Shown here one piece after another: positions 32,892 to 43,019 of a DNA stretch of 64,000 nucleotides (within the stretch, counting starts at the first letter, position 1; the number at the start of each line of letters is the position of its first letter). Origin of the DNA: Bombyx mori (Eukaryota > Arthropoda > Insecta > Lepidoptera > Bombycidae); contig NC_085124.1 in the NCBI RefSeq assembly GCF_030269925.1, positions 12,772,001-12,836,000 of the forward strand, given 5' to 3'. The notes under the pieces were generated by a model, which worked only from the letters and a program-made list of their open reading frames with translations, was not told where the DNA came from and searched no databases. Position numbers and translations under genes: made by a program.

Positions 32892-33799
32892 TGTAGGATT
32901 GGTAAGAACGGAACGTATGAATAGAGTGTGGAACGGAGCGTTAAGATGTTAGTGAGAGAAAACGGAAAGAAAGAGAGAAGAGAATGACAGATAGAATGAC
33001 AGAGAATTGGAAGATGGCGAAGACGGTTGAAAAATGAGTAAGACGTAATAAAATTAGTGTTAATTATTAATTACTATTATAATAGAAGATTTTGGAATAG
33101 TGTAGTTTTTATTTTATGCGCTGCGATCCCTATTCCACATAGAGATTATATTTCTCTTGTATATTTATTGGAATGTGATACAATATATTTTAATGCGATA
33201 AGGCAATGCCACAGCACGTTTGTTTGACTGATAGCGAGTGCCTTAAGCATCAGTCCGCCACTGTACCTACCTACTATTGTCTTCTTAGTCGTTTGATTCT
33301 TGATAGAGTGGTCGAGTTCATTGCGTAGCTTTTAAGAAGGAAGGTCTGAAACGTCTTACGGTACCCCGCCATGTCTTGTGCATAAAGTTAAATACCTAAA
33401 TAAATAGTTTACGTCTCGTTTAACGCTAGTGGTGGATATACAAATGATTTTTTTATATTTTTATTTATTCAGAAAATTAAATTGTCTGTATGGTTGTCGT
33501 TGCTCGTGAACATCGGCATTGTCACTGTCAATGAGTGTGCTTAGAGCGAAAACTAAAGCCATCTCATAAACTTTATACTACTTAGTCGAAATTTTAGAAC
33601 TAGATTTATACATTATTAAATTTATAATTTTTTTAATGTATCAAAACAAGTATTGGGTTTTTAACCTTTTTTTATCTAAAACTTTATTAACAATTATCTA
33701 CAAATAAACCATTGGTCAATAAAATCTTATAAACTAAACTAACAAAATTATTTACAAGTTATTAAAAAAAAAACCACAAAACACAGGAAACATGAATAT
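32892..33799. other. Purine-rich then AT-rich DNA
   Basis: 32905-33030 is strongly purine-rich on the + strand (repeated GAGAGAA / GGAAAG words). The rest is AT-rich without a recognised feature. Confidence 0.35.
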
Positions 33800-34759
33800 A
33801 CACTAAGCTCTACAAGAATTCCTCAAGTGCTCTACCCGCAGGTAGAGCTGCAGGTGTAGAGCACGACCAATGATTGATAATGGCACATTATGCGGCCGAC
33901 ACCGAATGTCGTTTTGTACCAGAGGAGGCCATTGAAGTAGCGCGATAATAAAGCAAAGTGCCAAGAAAATATAGAATAATACCGGCTGTCCGGTACACGA
34001 CCCCCGTCTGCCGACCCCTGGCCCCCACGCCACGGACTATTCATTTCTCACAATTAATCAAAATTATATCAGCGCTGCCATTTAATACAATGTCGGTTTA
34101 ATTCGCTTGCCAATAAGGCTCCGTTTCGAGTACTGCGGCGTCACGTAGGCGTGTCCCCCGCGAAGAAATCTGGCCAATAGAGTGCGGTAACAAAATATCC
34201 GTATTGGCTATAAGTAGGCTCCGCCTGCGTGGCCCGGGGGGCTGGTGAGTGATTTCCGAAACGGCGCATTGTAAGTCAGCGGGGGATCCGCTTGTGTCCT
34301 TTCGTCGTTGCGGCTGCCGTAAGCGTTTCAGTTCCGAAACGTCGTAACGTGTATCGGGGGGGTGGTGAAATACGATGGTTTGACAGTGAACCTCGGGAGC
34401 CAGCACGCCGAGGGGGGTCCTCTCGTTTTTACAAAGCGCCCGGCGGTGTACCGCTCAGAAGCGCTGCGGACGCCGGACAGAGCGCTCGTGTCGCGTTTTT
34501 AACACGATACCAACAATTTTCCGCGAATTTCAATCGCACCTAAATTCTAACTTTAAGTAAACTTGTAGCCTAAGCGAGGCCTAATCTACTCTAGTTTAAT
34601 AATTATTAAGTGAATTTTCAAACATTGAATTAGTGTGACTTGTAAACGAATGGTCTAATATTGTGATAAAATTTCCAAAAAAAAAACAAGACAAAGATAC
34701 ATGTCTTCAGTTATGTAAGCTGAGATCGTAGCGAGTGGTCAGATACTGTTTCGCTCAAA
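33800..34759 (+). promoter_or_regulatory. Probable Vsx promoter and 5' UTR (CpG/GC-rich island)
   Basis: A non-repetitive GC- and CpG-rich block stands out from the surrounding AT-rich DNA and ends at the Vsx start codon. At 34202-34217 an inverted CCAAT (ATTGG) abuts a TATA-like box, CTATAAGTAG, which would place transcription start near 34240 and give a 5' UTR of about 500 nt with several upstream ATGs. An 83-codon open frame (34292-34543) lies in the presumed leader and has no recognisable protein features. CTG|GTGAGT near 34231 could be a cryptic or alternative donor. The role is inferred from position and composition; no transcript data were available. Confidence 0.6.
34202..34217 (+). 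promoter_or_regulatory. Inverted CCAAT plus TATA-like box
   Basis: The string TATTGGCTATAAGTAG combines ATTGG (inverted CCAAT) with TATAAGTA. It lies about 540 bp upstream of the Vsx ATG inside the GC-rich island. The same 16 bases occur at 23097-23112. A core-promoter role is inference. Confidence 0.4.
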
Positions 34760-35060
34760 ATGCAAGCGATGAGCGCTAACGCAAGCGCTCCCAGAGCACC
34801 CCAGCGCTCTCCATTCGCCATCCAAGAGCTGCTAGGTCTCTCCGATAATCGGGAGAGCAGAGAGAGATACTTCGAGAGCAGAGATGGAGATAGAGTACTC
34901 AATTTATCTGAGAGCAGAGAGCCCCGGTCGGCTTACACTCCTCAGTTTCCTCTGCCGGCCTCTGTTGCGAGTCGCGTGGCCTATGCAGCAGCTTTCAATG
35001 CTCAAGCTGCAGTAGCCGCAGCCTTCCTCCCGGGTCCTCCATTACTGCATCATCCACCAG
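34760..35060 (+). CDS. Vsx: Vsx/CHX10-family homeobox protein, first coding exon
   Basis: This exon encodes the first 100 residues (plus one base of the next codon) of a paired-like homeobox transcription factor of the visual-system homeobox group, which acts in the nucleus in eye, optic-lobe and interneuron development. Residues 19-27 read FAIQELLGL, preceded by RSP. This matches the octapeptide repression motif of the family; vertebrate CHX10/VSX2 has FGIQEILGL. The rest is low complexity: a charged Arg/Glu/Ser stretch at about 30-57, an Ala-rich stretch at about 72-89, and a Pro/His-rich end. The ATG sits in a good insect context (CTCAAA before it). The frame runs past the exon into an intron stop, but CAG|GTAAAT at 35058-35066 is a strong donor, so the exon ends at 35060 in phase 1. 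The homeodomain and CVC domain must lie on later exons, none of which I found here. Octapeptides also occur in other homeobox classes, but the LLGL ending favours Vsx. Whether it is Vsx1 or Vsx2 is not resolved. Confidence 0.82.
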
Positions 35061-35999
35061 GTAAATACCTATAGTATTTTGAGATTCTCACGCGATTTAA
35101 CTTTGTAATTTTGGCCTAAAACACAAATTAACGTTATCGTTTCTAATCAATTTAGAGCTGTTAGATTTGTTTCATGACAAAATATATTTTGTTTGTTGTG
35201 CAATATCGGTGTGAATTTACAATTTCGGTACTAAAATATCCGATTTGTATTGAGCGAAATATTGAAATGAAGATCAATTTAGATAGTCCAAGTAGACTTT
35301 TGAGAAGATAGAATTAAAAAGAAGACTTACATGTCACTGTTGTTACAACAAAGATTGGTACATTAAACTACCTGTCCTAGTGAATGAAACTGGAAAAACC
35401 GCCGGGCCATTAGTAAACCATAAAAAAAAACATTGTAGTTAAATATTTGCTTCATTTGAACTAAAACCTTAACCTTTGCAAATGGTTACAATCCATATTA
35501 AGACACTAGTGAATAATTTCTACGAAATATTTACATATTCATACCTGAAAGTATTTAGTAAGGATATTATGATTATTTTTTAAGTTACGCATCATAATCT
35601 TGATTCAACAATTAATGTAATCGAACCTCGACCGAGTGAGGTTTTGATTTTGGCTTTTAATGAAGATCTTTATTGAGAAATGTGTAAATGAATTCTTTGA
35701 ATGTTCATAGTGATGTTTTTTTTTTATAATTATAATTAGCATTTTCATACGACAGACGATATAAAAGGTTGTGTGTTCGCTTTGAAAATGCCGACGGCCG
35801 GCTCAAATTACTCTTATTGTTCAAGCGGTTATAATGTGGCTTTTGTCTTTAATATTGAAGTGTTTAATTCGTTTAGTAAATCCTCATTCGAGTAAACACA
35901 GATTTGGATGCGTTAGGATAATCCGTAAGCATATGCGTCTAGGAAATCATAGCGTTAATAATCAGATGTAAAGCTATTTCATAAAAAACTACATACATA
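35061..35999 (+). other. Start of Vsx intron 1
   Basis: The sequence turns AT-rich immediately after the donor. I recognise no interspersed repeat or exon here. The stretch near 35740-35830 is less AT-rich. It is intronic by inference from the exon-1 donor. Confidence 0.5.
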
Positions 36000-36234
36000 T
36001 CGACGCTTGAAAGGCAAACGTGACTAAGCGACAATAACTGCTTTATACATTAATGATAGGCAATAACCAATATTCGATGCGCAAAAAAAATATATTTCTA
36101 GGACTATTAAAATCATTTCAATCCTATAGCTAGATTCGTTAAAATAGAATTTTTTTCAGGTATTTCAACTTTAAATTAGTCTACTGTAAAGTTCACGCAT
36201 TGTCGCTTAGTCACTTTTGCCTTTCAAGCGTCGA
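36000..36234. mobile_element. MITE candidate M2 with 36-bp terminal inverted repeats
   Basis: The left end TCGACGCTTGAAAGGCAAAC continues as GTGACTAAGCGACAAT, and the right end is its complement over 36 bases with one mismatch. TA flanks both sides. 235 bp, no coding capacity. Only TA separates it from element M1 copy 2. Confidence 0.8.
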
Positions 36235-36236
36235 TA

Positions 36237-36584
36237 TCATCTTTTCGCATTAAAAGTGTACAATTTCCAAAAATATTCGAAATTGAGTTAAGATGCGGAA
36301 TCATTTGGTATCACCAGTATTTTTCACATAAATACATACTGTCAAAAGAGCGTAGTTTAGTTTTAGTTTTTTTTTTTTAGTTTACCTATGTTTAAACTAC
36401 TATTAACAAAATTAATACATAATTTTATTTTACTTTGAAAAGACAGATAATGTAACTGGTAAAAAATAAGAAATAAATGCTGCAAAGATGTTTAATATTA
36501 AAAATATCACATGTGAAACCTTTAAAACACTCTCCTTTAAATTAGTAAGTTTTGAGATTATACAGTTTTAATGCGAGGAGACGA
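36237..36584. mobile_element. TIR DNA transposon, short copy (MITE family M1)
   Basis: The ends match those of the copy at 16821-17698 (TCATCTTTTCGCATTAAAA left; complement TCGTCTCCTCGCATTAAAA right), but the middle is reduced to 348 bp in total. It is an internal-deletion derivative of the same family. Confidence 0.8.
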
Positions 36585-36789
36585 TATATCGAAGGATGGT
36601 AAGCTATTTGGCTTCAGCGACATTTCGCTTGATACGCGACATTTATCTTTAAAATTCTTTAATTACAAACATTACGGACCTTTGTCCGTTTTATCCGGTA
36701 TTAGCATCAACAGTTCGATCTTCTTAATTAAACTTCAATTAATTTTACTTGATTTAAATAGCTGAAGAATAGGTTTTTTGTTATTACTT
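36585..36789. other. Short single-copy intronic stretch
   Basis: A 64-codon frame runs from M1 into this stretch with no recognisable features. Nothing else seen. Confidence 0.35.
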
Positions 36790-36791
36790 AT

Positions 36792-36827
36792 ATCAAATCA
36801 AATCAAATCAAATCAAATCAAATCAAA
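36792..36827. repeat. Pentamer array at LINE 3' end
   Basis: About eight direct repeats of ATCAA (TTTGA on the LINE strand). It is the terminal repeat of the adjacent LINE rather than an independent microsatellite. Confidence 0.85.
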
Positions 36828-37080
36828 AATTTTTTATTCAACATAAATGAAAGTACATACTTGTTGAACGTCAAAAGAACTACCGCCAATTCACAAGAAC
36901 TAGCCTCCGTCCTGAGAAGAATTGGCAAGAAACTCAGCGGGCATGTCTTTTTTTTTTTTTACATATAAAATTATTATTTATTTATTTTTTAATATTATTA
37001 TTTTTTTAAATATGAATTTTTTACACTGAGTATTATAACGTAACAATAACTACAATATTGAAATGCCTGGAGCGAGCAAC

Positions 37081-38276
37081 TCATTCCCACTTTGTGCAAT
37101 CTTCTAGATAATCATTGACTTTATAGTAAGCTTTATTGCACAGATATTCTTTAATAGTTTTCTTAAACCTATGTATATGTAGGTTCTGAACATCATGTGG
37201 GATTTTGTTGTACAGGCGCACAGACAAACACCCGAATGAATTTCGTATCTTATGTAACCTACTCATCGGCACAACAAGCTTGTGTTTGTTCCTAGTATTT
37301 CTATTATGTATGTCCGACTGTTTAGGAAACTCCTCAATATGTTTACGAACATACATCAAATTTTCAAAAATGTACTGGGATGGCATAGTGAGAACTTTAA
37401 TTTCTTTAAATTTCTCCCTCAGGGATTCCCTTGAGTGCATGTTATAAATAGCACGTATAGCTCTTTTCTGCAGAATAAATATCATTTCTACATCGGCCGC
37501 ATTGCCCCATAGCAAAATGCCATAGGACATGACACTGTGGAAGTAACTAAAGTAAACTAAACGAGCCGTGTCCGCGTTTGTTAACATTCTAATTTTTTTT
37601 ACTGCGTATGCTGCAGAGCTGAGCTTACTCGCCAATTTATGAATATGAGGTCCCCACTGCAGTTTGGAGTCCACTGTTATACCAAGAAATACGGTTGACT
37701 CAACAAGCTCCAATGATTCCTCAGAAACAATTACATCACTATCCACTTGTCTCACATTTAAAGATGGTTTAATACATTTTAAAGTAAATTTAATACATTT
37801 AGTTTTCTTACTATTCAATAATAGGTTATTGATACGGAACCAATGAACCACACACGAAATCGCATCATTCACTTCGTCATAGACTTGTAGTTGTCGTTTA
37901 ATTTTAAATAATAAAGATGTATCATCTGCGAATAATACGACCTCGTGTCGGGACTCAATAAAACTAGGTAAATCGTTTATATATATTAGAAATAAAAAAG
38001 GACCCAAAATGGAACCCTGAGGTACACCCATTTTCAACAAGGTGCCTGAAGATCTATTACCTTTCACATCTACTGTTTGTATCCGTCCTGATAAATAGGA
38101 AGTAATAAGTTCCAATGCACCATCCCTAATACCATAGTGATGTAGTTTCCTCACCAATGTTTCATGTTCAACACAGTCAAATGCTTTGGATAAGTCACAG
38201 AAAATTCCAAGACAATCATGCGATTCCTCCCAAGATTTAAAAATATTTTTGACTAGATAAGTATATATATATATTT
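37081..38276 (-). CDS. LINE reverse transcriptase, C-terminal part, intact frame
   Basis: This frame encodes the reverse transcriptase that would copy LINE RNA at the target site. Without a start codon the open part begins at the truncation (about 38276) and contains CDLSKAFDCVEHETLV, the motif with the first catalytic Asp. An internal Met gives a 358-residue frame (38157-37081). Further along are GVPQGSILGPFLFLIYINDL and FADDT, which carries the two catalytic Asp residues. A thumb-like region follows with FLGITVDSKLQWGPHIHKL. The stop is after CTKWE. I saw no frameshift or stop in this part, so it is a young copy, but it lacks endonuclease and ORF1 and cannot be autonomous. The clade is uncertain (Daphne, CR1 or Jockey group). 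Confidence 0.82.
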
Positions 38277-38544
38277 TCGAATTTTAAACTTTAAATAGCA
38301 TTCTTGTAAAAAAGTCGCTAAAATGTCGCTTAAGCCAAGCAGCCTTATACCCGTCGATATGTATATACCGTGTATATATAATATATAATATGTATACACA
38401 GTGTAACATTCAGTTGAGGCCATCAGAGCAAAAATGGCCTAGTTCAAAAATTTTCATATTCGTGCTTATATATTGCAATTTATTTAAAACTTAATAAATT
38501 TTGATGCTAAACCGTTCATCCATAGATAACAGATCGCTTAGTAA
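38277..38544. other. AT-rich DNA including repeat F, copy 2 (first half)
   Basis: 38405-38515 carries repeat F words (ATATTCGTGCTTATATATTG). 38340-38400 is (TA)-rich. GTCGCTTAAGCCAAGC near 38322 weakly resembles the M2 end. Confidence 0.4.
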
Positions 38545-38741
38545 TTTTTTTTTCCTACCTGTGCTGATAGCCTTGAGAGGCTATATCAGCTTCGCCCTAA
38601 CGTGTAGGTAAGCTCACGGGGCTCAAACCGGAGCGTTGCTAACACTGACCCTAGCAAGAGCAGTGCTTCGCAGAATCTACCACCGGATCGGAAACGCGAC
38701 CCACTGAGAAGATCCGGCGAGAAACTCAGTGGGCTGTGTCC
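38545..38741 (-). mobile_element. Repeat B, B1 subfamily, inserted in repeat F
   Basis: Clean minus-strand copy from the T-run to the core CACTGAGAAGATCCGGCGAG and GTGGGCTGTG. Repeat F resumes after it with GAAGCAGTGTAAAA at 38760. Confidence 0.8.
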
Positions 38742-39602
38742 GCGTATTATTTTTGCCTACGAAGCAGTGTAAAAATAAATTCAAAACTCATTATCTCCAT
38801 GCTGACTATGGTAAGCTTAGGCCGCTTTTGAGCTGACGACCTCAGTTGTACTATGTCCGAATCCAAACGGGTTGGTGTCACTGTTCTGCCTATTTCTCCT
38901 GCCAAAACTTATCGGGTAGTAATTTTATACCTATACCTATATATATGTAAGTTTTCTAATGTGTTATAGAATAGTGTTTTAATTTTTCCACAGCATAGTC
39001 TGAATTTAGTCCCTGTGCCGATACATTAAATTAGGTTAAATTTAACACGACAAATACATAGTTAATTGTAGTAACTTCAAAAACGATAATTTGTTTGGAA
39101 AATTAACTTTGTTCGTCGCAAAAATGAATGGCGCTTATATCTTTCTTTTTTTTATTTTTACCAATTAAGTGGGGCTTGATTTATTGTAATTGAATTAAAT
39201 TAGTAAATCTTTCGTTTAGATAGTGATAAGATCATTATCAGGTACTTTATATTATTATAAAATCTACGTTACATCCAACTGTCTTCAGAAAAACAGTCTG
39301 GTTGAAGTAACTATGTAACAAAAGATATTTTATTTTAGTAATTAACGAATTAAATGTAAAATTTATAAGTTAGCATTTTAATGTGTTAGACGGCACGATC
39401 TATATAGTGTTAAATGATTACTAGAGCTCATAGCCATCACAGTATGAATGCTGCATCTCAGCTTGAGGCATGAGGCCGAAGCCTCAATATAAGCAGCTAC
39501 TGTGCCCTTCAAGTAGGCTCACAAGACTAAATCGTGGGACAAACAAACAACATTTCTAAATTTTCTATGATATGATATTTCATTCTTTGATATGATTCTT
39601 TG
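38742..39602. other. Repeat F remainder, then AT-rich DNA
   Basis: 38757-38815 completes repeat F. 39410-39520 resembles a decayed minus-strand SINE. No gene. Confidence 0.4.
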
Positions 39603-39696
39603 ACTGGCAGTAGGACTTCTTGTGAGTCCGCACGGGTAGGTACTACCACTCTGCCTATTTCTGCCGTGAAGCAGTAATGCGTTTCGGTTTGAAGTT
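39603..39696 (+). mobile_element. SINE (Bm1-type) body fragment
   Basis: Only the first 95 bp or so of the body (CTGGCAGTAGGACTTCTTGT to CGGTTTGAAG). The tail is absent, so it was cut after insertion. Confidence 0.78.
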
Positions 39697-41313
39697 TGTA
39701 ATGTTGTTAAAAATAGCTTATGTTCGGAGTTAGAATTTTAAACGCTAATATCTAGTGATACTAAAACACATAAAATGACATTATTTGCGGGAACCATTGA
39801 ATTTCAAACGTTTGCTATTCGTTTTAATTAAGAGAAATTTAGGATATTTATATTGAGCATATATGAGCATGGTTATCTGGGAAGAGATTCGAGTAGTCTC
39901 GTTTTTCACTTCATTTCATCGGTTTGAACGAAGAATTAAACAACGCGTCGACTAGTTAAGTCTAATGTCTCATGTAACATACTAATTTACAAAGTATACC
40001 TTTAAAATAAGTAGATAAGAATTTCATCTAACCTTTTACCAAGATTACTAATACAATAAATAAACACAGTGTTATTTTAATTTTAGATAGTTAAATTGAC
40101 TCAAAAATTTCAATAATGGATTCTACCAACGTTATGTTATTTCAATGCATGAGCTATGAAGTCGGTTGTGAAATGCGGTTTTCCTTCTATTCGTAACGGA
40201 GGCAGGTGGATATTTTTGGAGAAGGAGCAGAGAGAACTGTGGCGTCATCTAGTGGGGGTTCGACCATTAGTACAACACAATTTTGCACTATGTATATATC
40301 TCACGGAATCGCCATTAAATATTCAATATCCGAAAATAAAACTAGCTGTATACAAGAGTATTTTTAATGCGAGTTCTTAAAAATGTTTGGAAGGTAAATG
40401 CTGGATTTGAATTCATGAATTAAGATCCTCACATCATCCCTAATGAGATGAAGTTTTTTCTTTTATAATTATTTATTTAGTTGTCACCTTTTAAAAGCTT
40501 TCACTGGCAGATAAGCAAGTCACATGAACAGATGTCGTTAATATTTTTAAAATCAATGTTAGATCATTAATACTAACTAACGAAGAATAGGAAAACCTAT
40601 GAGATTACCATTAACTAATATGATCATAGTTCAAAAGTAATTTTAAGGTTTTTTCTAGTCTATAACATAACTTTATATGCTTTTACGATTGAATCTCATT
40701 TTTGTTCTTTTAAGCATCGTGGTACTGTTAGTTCTTTTTGTGTACAAATAAGGTAGATTTCTTTTTTTTTGGTCGGTTACTCGCCAAGCTCCGATCTGCT
40801 CAAAATTTAAAAGCAATCCCCAATCCTATGGCAATATTTCAAGCTGGAACGCACGACTGCTCCGCGGCAGAAATAAGCTGGATGGCATTATCCAACACAT
40901 TAGGCCTCGCCGCCAATAACACAGTGATTTCTAATTCATTTCACGCTGAAACACGAGCAAGTCGTGTCTGATTATTTGAACGCTGATATTAGGAAAGAGC
41001 ACAAAACGATGTTGGGACATTCTAAACGATCCAAAAAAAAAACATCCATTCACGATAATTCGAGAATGATTAAACGACACCTAAGACAAAGCGTTCGCTC
41101 CTTTGCTTATCCTTGAAAAGGAGTCTCACACCTCACAGAATGGTCCTTTGTGCGAGTCGAAATACGTTTATAAAAACGGTTTTGTTTGAAGCACTGTCAG
41201 GAGGGTTATTGAAGGCTATTCAAACTATCGGTCATTGATGTGGGACTGGAGCTGTGATGAGACGTAGTTCGTAAATCAGGTTGCGCGTGAGCATTCGTGA
41301 CGGACTGATGCGG
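39697..41313. other. Mostly unclassified intronic DNA
   Basis: Open frames at 40156-40380 and 40738-40971 lack domains. 40845-40905 resembles a decayed SINE (CCGCGGCAGAAATAAGCTGG). No repeat or exon is otherwise supported. Confidence 0.3.
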
Positions 41314-41727
41314 TTTTTTTCCCTACCTATTTGATGGTGGCCTAAGGTTATTCCGGCTACAAGGGCTCAACCTGAAAGATTTTTTTTTTGCTTAGATGGG
41401 TGGACGAGCTCATAGTATACCTGATTGTTAAGTGGTTACTAGAGCCTATAGACATCTACAACGTAAATTCGCCACCCAGCTTGAGATATAAGTTCTAAGG
41501 TCTCAGTATAGTTACAACGGCTGCCCCACCTTTCGAACCGAAACGCATTACTGCTTCACGGCAGAAATAGGGTGGTGGTACCTACCCGTGTGGACTTAGA
41601 AGACGTCCTACCACCAGTAATTACGCAAATTATAATTTTGCGGGTTTGATTTTTATTACACGAAAATCTACCATCGGATCGCAACTGCGACCCACTGGGA
41701 AGATCTGGCGAGAAACTCAGTGGGCTA
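41314..41727 (-). mobile_element. Repeat B interrupted by a SINE
   Basis: The tail part (41314-41380, from CCCTACCTATTTGATGGTGG) and core part (41664-41727, CTACCATCGGATCGCAACTG and on) flank a SINE. About 50 bp expected between the two parts is missing, so the insertion came with a deletion or followed one. Confidence 0.75.
41381..41662 (-). mobile_element. SINE (Bm1-type) nested in repeat B
   Basis: From the T-run at 41381 through tail and body to the ATTATAATTTTGCGGGTTTG linker and TTATTACACG. Longer than most copies at its 5' side. Confidence 0.85.
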
Positions 41728-42454
41728 AAGCGCGGTAAAAACAGCTAACTCTGCGGTTTTATCTCTGGAAATTGTAGTCGAAGGGTGCATCCCATAAAAA
41801 GGTTTGAACGGCACATGTTTGTGACAATGCTTTAATATGGATTCGTGATCGAACCACGCGGCTGCACTTCTCACGACAAAGCAAATGTTCACTGATTGCT
41901 GATAACGTTGCCGCAGAATGACCTTGAAAATTATAGACACGAGTGCCAGGGTCAGTAGTATTATGCGTCTTCTCAGGGAGAAGTCGTGAAGTCAAGACGA
42001 TGTGGCGACTGTACGATATATTTATCTTCATCTTCTTTGTCTTTACCTTATCTTACAAGGTGGGGTCGGAAGGGCGATATATTTATGTCATCCGAAAAAC
42101 AAATTCGTTTATTGAAAATGATGTACCCTTACTGCTAGCATCTGCATAGGTTTCGTTTCAATTATAAAGATTTTCAGATATCAAAAGCATATAAGATGTG
42201 AAAGCGAAATTAGGTTGACGGTATTGTCAACTGGAATTTTTTAAAGAATTTTTCGAAGGTAATCTTAGAGTAGAGAAATATTAAAGAGATAGTAGATTAT
42301 TATTAGAGTAGAGTAGATTTCATTGCACCTACCATTATTTATTCTGCACTAGCTTGACTGGTAGAGAATGCCTTGGGCTTAGGCATTAAGTATGCCAATG
42401 TAAATTTTACATGAAGTGTAATAAATATAGGATAAGATATCAGATAGGAGCAAA
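41728..42454. other. Unclassified intronic DNA
   Basis: Overlapping open frames on both strands at 41725-42149 have no recognisable domain. 42240-42320 repeats AGAGTAGA words. Confidence 0.3.
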
Positions 42455-42545
42455 TGGCGTGAAATCAGCCGGAATAAACTCTTGTTGCGAGGTAGTGGTC
42501 ACGACCCTCAGTAATGAGGAAACCGAAGCAAGAAGAAGAAGAAAG
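42455..42545 (+). pseudogene. RTE-clade LINE tail
   Basis: GTGGTCACGACCCTCAGTAA, TGAGGAAACCGAAG and an AAGAAGAAGAAG tail, a pattern typical of RTE 3' ends. Little coding sequence remains. Confidence 0.55.
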
Positions 42546-42576
42546 TAATAAATAAATAAATACATAAATAAATTTA

Positions 42577-42682
42577 GGCATCGGCTTGCGGCTTGATACC
42601 CATGCGCGAAAGTCACTTATTACCATCACATACATCTGCTATTCATACTGCTACCCAACTGTCTACAACGGTAATAAAAAAT
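42577..42682 (+). mobile_element. Decayed LINE-C tail
   Basis: GGCATCGGCTTGCGGCTTGA to CTACAACGGTAATAAAAAAT. Order and ends match LINE-C with many changes. Confidence 0.55.
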
Positions 42683-43019
42683 GTAGCAAAGTTCTTTCCT
42701 AAAACGAACTCATCAAAATTGAACGATGTCTAGTACATATTCTTAACGGATACACAATTTATTTTACTACCACATTTAGCACCGACGATGGCAGACGCGA
42801 ATATCATACTCGGTGGTAAGACTAGTAAGTGGTTAACATCACTTTGATGGTATTAATGCTAGAGGCCAAGATATACCACAGCCCATTGAGGATTTGCCTT
42901 AAGCTTTGATGGAAATAAGAAATATCATAGCGTAGACTTAGCTATAACAATAGTATTCACATACCGCTTTATTGTCGAAGACGTTTTTTTTTTTTACAGA
43001 AAATGTTAAATTAAATTCT
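42683..43019. other. AT-rich DNA, nothing recognised
   Basis: No gene or repeat identified. Confidence 0.35.

Larger units (their letters stand above)
36790..38276 (-). mobile_element. 5'-truncated non-LTR retrotransposon (Jockey/CR1/Daphne-like)
   Basis: The minus-strand element has a reverse-transcriptase reading frame (about 38276-37081), a 3' UTR, and a terminal array of eight ATCAA-type pentamers at 36792-36827. Simple-repeat 3' ends of this sort are known in CR1- and Daphne-like LINEs. The endonuclease and the start of the RT are missing, so insertion probably stopped early. The 3' UTR contains AAGAAACTCAGCGGGC near 36927, a motif shared with repeat B. Confidence 0.8.

Noticed and set aside
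33803..34406. Minus-strand frames of 70-102 codons opposite the Vsx promoter
   Set aside because: Expected from high GC content; no protein features or splice sites.
34292..34543. An 83-codon frame upstream of Vsx
   Set aside because: Lies in the presumed 5' UTR with arginine-rich, domain-free product. At most an upstream frame.
36792..36827. Pentamer array as telomere-like repeat
   Set aside because: Insect telomeres use TTAGG. This array is ATCAA-type and is the 3' end of a LINE.
41725..42149. Three overlapping frames suggesting a small gene
   Set aside because: Domain-free, in conflicting strands, bordering repeat B.
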